7,428 bases of DNA from Globobulimina sp. Its lineage: Eukaryota; Foraminifera; Rotaliida. A program made the translations under genes and the position numbers. The DNA lies in contig PIVH01000157.1 of assembly GCA_003354225.1 (NCBI GenBank), positions 1-7,428 of the forward strand. Direction: 5' to 3'. Shown one piece after another: positions 1 through 7,100 of the stretch. The notes beneath the pieces are model-generated. The model was not told where the DNA came from. It saw only the letters and a list, made by a program, of their open reading frames with translations, and searched no databases. Numbering within the stretch: the stretch's first letter is position 1; the number at the start of each line of letters is the position of its first letter.

Positions 1-10
1 TGGAAACAGC

Positions 11-451
11 ATGGTTCCATTAGTGGATCCAAATTGGATGAGGTTTGTGCCTGTCAACGATGTACAAAATGATAATTTGGATTTTAATCAAAATGGGAAT
101 GGTGCGGATGACGAGGCGGAGGACGAAAAGATGATTGATTCATTTTTGGAGGATGATGCTGCGGAGGTTGCGGTGGTAAAAGAGGAAGAAAGTATATTGG
201 TGTATTCGTGTGTTGGTAATCATCATAAAACACATTTGATGGCCTATAATGATGCGGATGTTGCATCAGAACCAATGTTGGCGACAGCAAATGATAGACT
301 GATGTTCTATGAATTGAATAAAAGATATCCAAAATGGATGAAAGTGAGCGAATTGAAGGAGAAATGTGATACATGTGATGCGAAAAGAATATCTGATTTG
401 TTATTTGCTCTTTGGGCGGATGGAGTTTTAGAAACAGATAAACATAAATGA
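11..451 (+). CDS. Hypothetical acidic protein with possible C-terminal winged helix; 5' end may be missing
   Basis: I do not recognise this protein and assign no function. From the first ATG it is 146 residues, but the frame is open back to base 2, so the ATG may be internal and this may be the last exon or 3' end of a longer gene. Residues 20-60 are Asp/Glu-rich and look disordered. Residues 93-142 are compact and amphipathic: a helix at about 93-104, a short helix at 111-118, then a longer helix at 122-137 ending in LWADGVLE. That helix order and the 'x-DGVLE' turn resemble a winged-helix DNA-binding fold, as an inference from pattern only. It ends in TGA at 449-451 and converges on the giant minus-strand gene, with 673 bp between the two stops. 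It could be an accessory gene of the same transposon, part of a neighbouring element, or the tail of an unrelated host gene. That it is coding is moderately supported by length and non-repetitive composition. Confidence 0.55.
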   Translation: MVPLVDPNWMRFVPVNDVQNDNLDFNQNGNGADDEAEDEKMIDSFLEDDAAEVAVVKEEESILVYSCVGNHHKTHLMAYNDADVASEPMLATANDRLMFYELNKRYPKWMKVSELKEKCDTCDAKRISDLLFALWADGVLETDKHK

Positions 452-560
452 TGTTTGTTTTTATTTCAGAGACAATTTTATTGGAGTGACAAAATTTTAA
501 AAGTAAAATGTTAAACGAAGACGCTTCATCGCTTTTTCATCGGTTTTTAGTGTGCTCATT

Positions 561-596
561 ACAGTTTTTTCATATAATGTTATATGTAAAAACTGT
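561..596. repeat. Inner palindrome able to form a long hairpin
   Basis: ACAGTTTTT at 561-569 pairs perfectly with AAAAACTGT at 588-596. After one T:T mismatch (570/587), CATATA at 571-576 pairs with TATATG at 581-586, leaving a four-base loop (577-580). The whole is a 36-bp near-perfect palindrome centred inside the 534-632 inverted repeat. The function is unknown. Confidence 0.75.
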
Positions 597-601
597 CAAC
601 G

Positions 602-628
602 CATCGGTTTTAATCGGAAAAACCGATG
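602..628. repeat. Short hairpin with CATCGG/CCGATG arms
   Basis: CATCGGTTTT at 602-611 is the exact reverse complement of AAAACCGATG at 619-628, with a seven-base spacer (612-618). It shares its right arm with the 534-632 inverted repeat, so the two pairings are mutually exclusive. This repeated use of the same hexamer in both orientations suggests a reiterated motif and not one simple stem. Confidence 0.65.
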
Positions 629-857
629 AAAATTTAATATAATGATAAATGTGTTCCGATGAAAAAACAGAGTCTGAACGAACAGAAACAAACCAAAGGT
701 GATACAAACAAAAAATTAATATACAAATCATACAAAACTCTACATAAACAGCGCTTAAATAAATAACGTATAAGACCCTATGAGTATGGTTTGTGAGACA
801 GTTGTATCTGTTTGCAATTAAAAAATGATAACACCAGAAAAGTACATTAATAAAAAT

Positions 858-880
858 AATATAGAAATATAGAAATATAG
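858..880. repeat. 8-bp tandem repeat, about 2.9 copies
   Basis: The unit AAATATAG occurs perfectly at 865-872 and 873-880, preceded by a copy lacking one A at 858-864. This is a simple A+T-rich microsatellite-like array in the intergenic region. Confidence 0.8.
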
Positions 881-944
881 AGAAAATTATGATAAGAAAA
901 TTACCAATGCAATTTATCGAAAAACAGACAAAAAAAAGAGACCT

Positions 945-976
945 AAAAGACACACCCCCCAAAAGACACACCCCCC
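945..976. repeat. 16-bp tandem repeat with C6 run, two perfect copies
   Basis: AAAAGACACACCCCCC at 945-960 is repeated exactly at 961-976, and the next bases begin a third copy (AAAA at 977-980) before diverging. The minus strand reads as alternating G6 and TGTGTCTTTT segments. It stands out against the A+T-rich surroundings because of its C/G runs. Confidence 0.9.
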
Positions 977-1123
977 AAAAAGAATGTACTACCAATCAAA
1001 ATAAAAAAAAATATTCAAATATTCACTCTGTAATTGAAAGTAACGCGATAAAAAAAAATGTAAAGAAAAAAACATAATACGAAAGAAAATTGAATATAAT
1101 AAATACAGATATATTAATAACCG

Positions 1124-1129
1124 TTTATT
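1124..1129 (-). promoter_or_regulatory. Possible polyadenylation hexamer overlapping the stop codon of the giant gene
   Basis: The minus strand reads AATAAA here, overlapping the TAA stop at 1125-1127. If used, the mRNA would end only a few tens of bases after the stop. Such hexamers are common by chance in this sequence, and other minus-strand copies lie at 477-482 and 460-465. Confidence 0.2.
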
Positions 1130-4100
1130 TAGATAGTTTTCGATACAACGTTAATAAATATTTCCTCTCTGATGATTCAATCCTTTCCTTTTTTTTCATT
1201 TGAATATTTACAATAGGTGGAATAAATTTTGCTTTCTTCCACTCACACCAACACCTATTACATATCCTTGTTCCTTTTCTTTTTGCAGATTCCCACTCCA
1301 ATGGATGTTGATGTTTTTTAACAGGTATTTTCCACTCTGCTGTTTTCGTTGCAGTACAAACACAACAAACTCTACCAACCTTTATTTTATTTTGATACGA
1401 TGGAAACGTACAGCATATCTTTTTATAAATCTGTTCGTTAGTCATTTCTCCTAATTTTAAACTGCAGTCAACAGTGGTACCATCCGGACATCGTCTTAAT
1501 TTCGTTGCTGGTCCCCATAACTTCGCAAGTGGTATCAACGGTGGTATATTATTATTGGATGGAGGAACAACTGTTGATGGCATGGTTGATGGGCTAATAT
1601 TATCTCTTAAAACATATAAAGCTGTATCCCAGAAAACAGATGCATTTAACGAATGTAAATAAGAAATATTTTCATATGATAAAAGAGAATCGTTAAATTT
1701 AATGATTTTATTTTTTACACATAAATAAAAAAGCCAATGGCCAGTGTGCGATGAATCACCAATATGAGAAGCAAACCCAAACAAATCGTATACACCGTTT
1801 AATTTGCTAAACTTTGAAACATCAATGGTTTTGTTCAATTTACATTTATTTCCTTTTTTATTAAATTTAAATTCATCAGATTTATCCTTAAATTCTTGTT
1901 GTTGGATATAATTTCGTTGAATATTTACTAACATATATTTTGATATTTCAATTATTTGTAATTTAATGAATCTTTGATTTGATTCATCTTTTGTTTTTGT
2001 GTTAAAATATAAATTAAGTGCGCATTCAACATCATTTGCTGGTTGAATTATGATATTTGACAATAACTCATTATTTTGAATTGCACGTTCATACCATTGT
2101 TGTGAACCATAATCACAAAATATTGTTTTTACTTTGAATAAAAATAAAGATTCTAACTGTTTTGCATCTTTTGAATCAAACAATTCTGAAATTATTCTTT
2201 CTCGAATATGGTTAAACAAATCACCGGCATCACCCATTGCCTTCATATTAAATAAATCTCCATCATATTTTGATATAAAATTAAAGAATGGTTTATTATT
2301 CACCAATGACACAGATGGGTTTGCCATTTCTTGGCAAATATGGCCAATTTGTGCAAAGTATGTGCATACAGGATATTGCATATAATCATTTATTAACTTT
2401 ATCCTATATTCTGGGATAGCGTGTAGTATTTGGACAGCGGTATTTGCCCAACAAATATCCATACACTCGTTTGGTAGGCCTGCAAAACCTGCAAAATGAC
2501 AATTGATTTGTTTTAATGTGTTTAATTCTAATTTATTATAAATCGTCATTTGTTTATCATAAATAATATGGACAGACCGACTTATGTCTCTAAATTGTGA
2601 AAATTGAAGAAAAATCGAGCCATTACATACTGAGCATTCAAATACGCGTTGATGTGATATATTAAACATATCTCTCTTACTTAATTGCGGTATGCATAAA
2701 ACATGATAACCTGTTGCGCAAATATCACAATAAATGTTTTTTTCAGGATCTATATCCAAATGATGATCACAAACGCATGGGTTTAAGGTTGAAAATATCA
2801 CATTATCTCCGTTTTGTAAACATGACGATTTTAATTTGTATGACTCTCTGCATCCTTTAATTAATTGCAACGCAGAATATAAATATTTCATTCTATTCAC
2901 ATTATCATTGTTTATTTCAGAACCTTTTACATCTTCACAACCATTGCCGTTATCATTTGCGGTGGTTCTGCTGTCATTTCGTATAATTAATGGTCGATCA
3001 ATACCATTGGACAGCGCAACAGTATCACTTACAATGGTTGCTTTAGATTGAATATCATTTTGCAAACACGCGATTTCAGGTTCTAAATTATTTGGCGACG
3101 AATATATTGTCGAAATATCTTCATGAAATAACATTAAAATACCTTTTGCAATTACGTCATTTTTAATAACTTCTTCAATTTGTTTGCATCTTTTAATGGC
3201 AGAATCTACGTATGTTTGTATATCATTCTTTAAATTTGTTTCTTTTTCATCATACAACAAAATACTTTGTCTTATATTTTCAACCTTAATCTTCGACCAC
3301 GCACTTTTCAATTCGGTAATAGGAATTGTCGGATATGACCAATTCATGATAATCTGATTTATCACCACACAAAACGAATCCCATAACCACATATCTACAA
3401 TATTGCATTCATTCGGAGTTAAACGTAGGTAATATACTTCACTTATCCAATCTAATATCTTCTCTGGCTCTAAACATGTTGACATGAATATTTTTAATAT
3501 CTTTACCTGTTCTGAACCTCGATTCCACAAACCACCTGTTTTAAACTCATCATTTTTATATGCAATAACTCTGTTTAATGTCTCCAACAACATATTGTCA
3601 TCAAAATCATCTAAATTTGGTGCTAAATTCTTTAAATATGATTGCAACAGTTTTATATTTTTAAACGACGTTGAATATAATGACGCACAGCCAGCAACAG
3701 ATCCTAATGATGTTAATAAAAATTTGCAATGAAAAACAGCACTTTTCGAAGACTCATTTTTCCATTTTGTTTTCGTGAAAGTCGGATCAAACAACATCAT
3801 GTACCATTTACTATCAATGTACCACATTTTGATCAAATACCTTATTGTGTCTGCTTCTTTTGTCTCTGAATCTGATTCATCCGCAATATTATTTATAATA
3901 ACACTTTTCAAAATCGTCTCAGTTGCGTTTTTCGATTTGGTTATACTTACAATATCAGCAGATAGTTGCCGCATTTCATATGGTGTGTTAAGTTCATTTA
4001 TAATTTCTGATAAATCACTCTCTAAATATGTCACATAATGTTGTAATAATATATCATTTTTTTTAATGAAATGAAACTTCGAATTGAAATATTCCTTTTG

Positions 4101-7100
4101 ATATTGTTTTGTTGTTGAGTTTTTTTTATTGTTTGCCAAGATATCAGATAAAATATCGATTGATTCACGTGCCAATTTGGGAGTAGTTTGAATGCCATAA
4201 TATCTCGGTGCTAATGTGTCAAACGTCAATTCACTAAATTCTTTGTAATATACATTCACTTTGTGGTTAATATAACAAAAACTCATATCATCGTAGCCAG
4301 GGGCTTGTAACACAATTATTGGAATAAATAAATTTTTAATTATCACTGACGTATGTCCAACATACAATTGTTTCGCTTTTTGAAGGTTGTACACCGCACC
4401 GAAATCAAATACCCCTTTGTTTTGTTTGGCTAAATTTCTTTTAGATACCTTTGAGATATCACCCATTTCATAGGTTCTCCATTTTGATGATATTCTTTCA
4501 TATTTACTTTTGGTTCGTTCTGCATTTAACTTTGTGATGTTTTTATGGCGGCTTTTGCGGTATTGATGTGTTTTCTTATGTTTTATAGCAACTATATGGG
4601 ATGCTGTCGCATCCAAAGCTGATGTTAATTTGAAAAACACGTTCCATGGTGATAACCTTTTGCCTACTTGTATTACCTTTTGGTTATGGTGATTTTCAAT
4701 CCAATTCGTTGTTGTGTGGTTACGGAGTTGTGTATTAAAATGTTTCGATTGTGATTTTGATACTTTTAAAATAGATTTTACAACACTTAAATTTGTATAT
4801 GCTTTTACAACCATATCTAATGCTTTATTTTCTTTGGCGTAAGGTTTAAATGTTTTTATCCATTTATCTAATCTTTTTATTGCAATTGGTAATGATTGTT
4901 CATGAACAATATCAGTCATACTCTCTGAAAAGACCTTTCTTAAATTAGTTGGTAATTTTTTGGTCGCCGTTGATACCGCTCTAAGTTTATGAAGAACGTC
5001 ATGCTGGATAAACTCTTCACTTTTTGGCGCTCCGGTAATTTGTAGTTGTTTAATTTTGGTTATATTTGCTTTATCCATTAATGTATGTATTAAAATATTT
5101 TGTTTTAACTCGTCCTCGAATTCATTCTGCTGAAAGGCACCAAACGCTATTTGTGCACCCATTACGTTGGCTTTATCCATATCATACAAAGTAAACCCGC
5201 GGTTTATAACATCATCGACATCATAGCCATACGTATTTTTTAATGTATACAAAAGAAATAAATAAAAGACAGTCATTATGGTATGATCCTCTTTTTTAAT
5301 TATCGCATACATTATCGGTATCGCCTCGTTTAACTCACTTACCCATAACCCCATGTTCCAAAATTTATACGTATCTTTGACGATTTTATAGGTAGTATCA
5401 CCAAAAAAAACCATTTGTACCATTTGGGCAAAAACATTGTCGTTTGTCATCATTTGTAAATCTAATTGATCCAAACTAGGTTCTTGCCCAGTTTCAAATA
5501 TTTTCTTCTCACCAAATAATTGAATTACATAACTCCATATATCCGGTGCCATAAACATAACCACAGCGTTATCATCTGTCATTTCTTTATATAATATATA
5601 AGATTTTAACCTTTCTTCTTTCATTTGCCAGAATGATATAAATTCAACTGTTTGCACTCCGTATTTACGCTGCATTTTCGTCCTATGATATGCTATGGCG
5701 GCATTTAATCGATCTACACCATATTGAAAGTATGACTCAATTGTTGCTATTTGTATATAATGACCATCTTGATGTTGTACTGCTTTCGCTCTAATTTTTG
5801 AGCCAGTTTGTTCATATAAATTAAACTGTTGCTGCAACCAAATCAGTGACGAAGGTAATGGGCTAATTCTCGCAGTTGTATGGCAATATGAGCTATGGTG
5901 ATTCAACACAAATAATAACACAGAAATATCTCCGTTTCGTGGCGAATAAAAATTACCTTCAGCTGTTCCCCAAATCAAATCACATTTGTAATATGCTTTA
6001 GTTTCATAGCACTTTGTACATATTTCAGAATTCATTAATACTTCATCTGAATGGTTCTGTCTGTTTTTATGCTTGGCTGGTGAGGCAATAAATGCTAATT
6101 CACAATCTGTATTAACACACAAAACCATTCCTGGGCAATAATAAATACACAATTTATTACCATATTTTTTGGTGATGAGGTTTTTGCTAAATGGGAAAAA
6201 ATTAAAATGATCACTGTCTCTTTTCGATATTAAGATGCATACATTCCCGTCTTTTGTGCCAAGCAAAGCAAATGCGCGTACAATTAATAATTGCCTGTTA
6301 ATTTCAGAACTCGGGTTCATGTTCACTTCACACATAAATTCAGTTGGGCGTGCTAATTTAATTAAACCTTGAATATACACTACCTCTCCCTTTTTACTTT
6401 TTCTTTTTTGATTTCTTTTTTGAATTGAAATATTTATCTGAAACTCATTTCTTTTTGGCTTCACACTAAAACATGGAAAATGTGGATCGTTTTGCAGTTT
6501 TATTTTGAAAAAAGGATTCGATTCATTTATATCGGTGTCTGTATGTCTTTTATATGCAACGGTATGAGGCGAATCCCATTTGGTTCTAATATAGGTATCT
6601 GATGCATTTATAATATTTTTGGTGACACTACGTGAACCAACACCATTTACGATTTCATATTTATTATTTTTAATATAATTATTTACCAAATGAAAATATT
6701 GTAATTCTTCATCTTTTGCCATTATACAATTCTTTTGTATATACGCACGCACCACTTGTTCAAACTGTTCCTGGCTTGTGGTGTTATATAAATAAATGAA
6801 CTTTTGTACTGTTAATGGAATACCAACGCTCACATAGGAGCCAGCTGTATATCTAATTTGATAATAACTATGTAATAAATGCTGTAACTTTTTAATTAAA
6901 TGTAACATGACTTTTTTCCAGTGTGTGTTGCTTTGTTTCTTGTGACAAATCTTATCTGTAATTATTACTAATTTAATATTTTCATGCAACTTTGAAATAA
7001 CATCTTGGTGATCATACATTGAATCTTTAATAATCTGCTTTGATCCACCTCGGATATTAATATGGTTTGGATCAACCAAAACAACGTCATCACTAGAAAC

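Larger units (their letters stand above)
534..632. repeat. 15-bp perfect inverted repeat (arms 534-548 and 618-632)
   Basis: The left arm TTTTCATCGGTTTTT at 534-548 is exactly the reverse complement of AAAAACCGATGAAAA at 618-632, separated by 69 bp. The spacer contains a second palindrome (561-596), so the unit is nested. A further copy of the left arm's outer part in inverted orientation lies at 656-666 (CCGATGAAAAA, matching 533-543). It lies downstream of both converging genes. It could be a transposon terminal or subterminal repeat, a small foldback element, or a transcript-end hairpin; the sequence alone does not decide. Confidence 0.8.
452..1124. other. A+T-rich intergenic region between convergent genes
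   Basis: No convincing gene or RNA gene is visible here. The stretch is strongly A+T-rich, with many A-runs. It holds nested inverted repeats at 534-666, an 8-bp tandem repeat at 858-880 and a 16-bp tandem repeat at 945-976. AATAAA hexamers occur on both strands: plus at 758-763, 849-854 and 1000-1005; minus at 1124-1129, 477-482 and 460-465. Any of these could serve the 3' ends of the two converging genes, but at this base composition several are expected by chance. If the giant gene belongs to a transposon, one end of that element probably lies in or left of this region. Confidence 0.6.

Noticed and set aside
84-374. A 96-codon minus-strand frame rich in Pro, His and Ser
   Set aside because: It is antisense to the acidic plus-strand gene; its composition simply mirrors the Asp/Glu and Gly codons on the other strand.
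455-469. A pyrimidine-rich stretch ending in CAG, resembling a 3' splice site, just after the stop of the left gene
   Set aside because: Only short open frames follow it, and no convincing paired 5' splice site was evident; AAAGTGAGC near 342-350 is a possible one but cutting there would remove the best-structured part of the protein.
945-980. Telomere-like G-rich repeat on the minus strand (TTTTGGGGGG-like)
   Set aside because: Only two copies, with a 16-bp unit including TGTGTC; true telomeric arrays are longer with shorter units.
570-995. A 141-codon minus-strand frame in the intergenic region
   Set aside because: It runs through the palindromes and both tandem repeats, and its product is a Phe/Ile/Tyr-rich composition typical of reading A+T-rich DNA. 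No recognisable motif or domain.
889-1077. A 62-codon plus-strand frame, Lys-rich
   Set aside because: It is low-complexity translation of A-runs and contains the 16-bp tandem repeat; no family resemblance.
1599-2495. Ulp1 (C48) or OTU protease, as known from other MULEs
   Set aside because: The order Cys box first, His box near the end, then FND, with a LVNIQR strand, is that of USPs; Ulp1 has His before Cys, and no OTU block is seen.
1200-4038. Several short plus-strand frames (62-87 codons) opposite the giant gene
   Set aside because: They are antisense shadows of a long frame with recognisable domains and show no motifs of their own.
4623-5435. KDZ (Kyakuja-Dileera-Zisupton) transposase as the identity of the DDE core
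   Set aside because: The great length would fit, but the second block reads LYDMDKAN and not the YDIAC-type block of KDZ, while the TTTNWIE third block and DxxH motif fit Mutator-like transposases.
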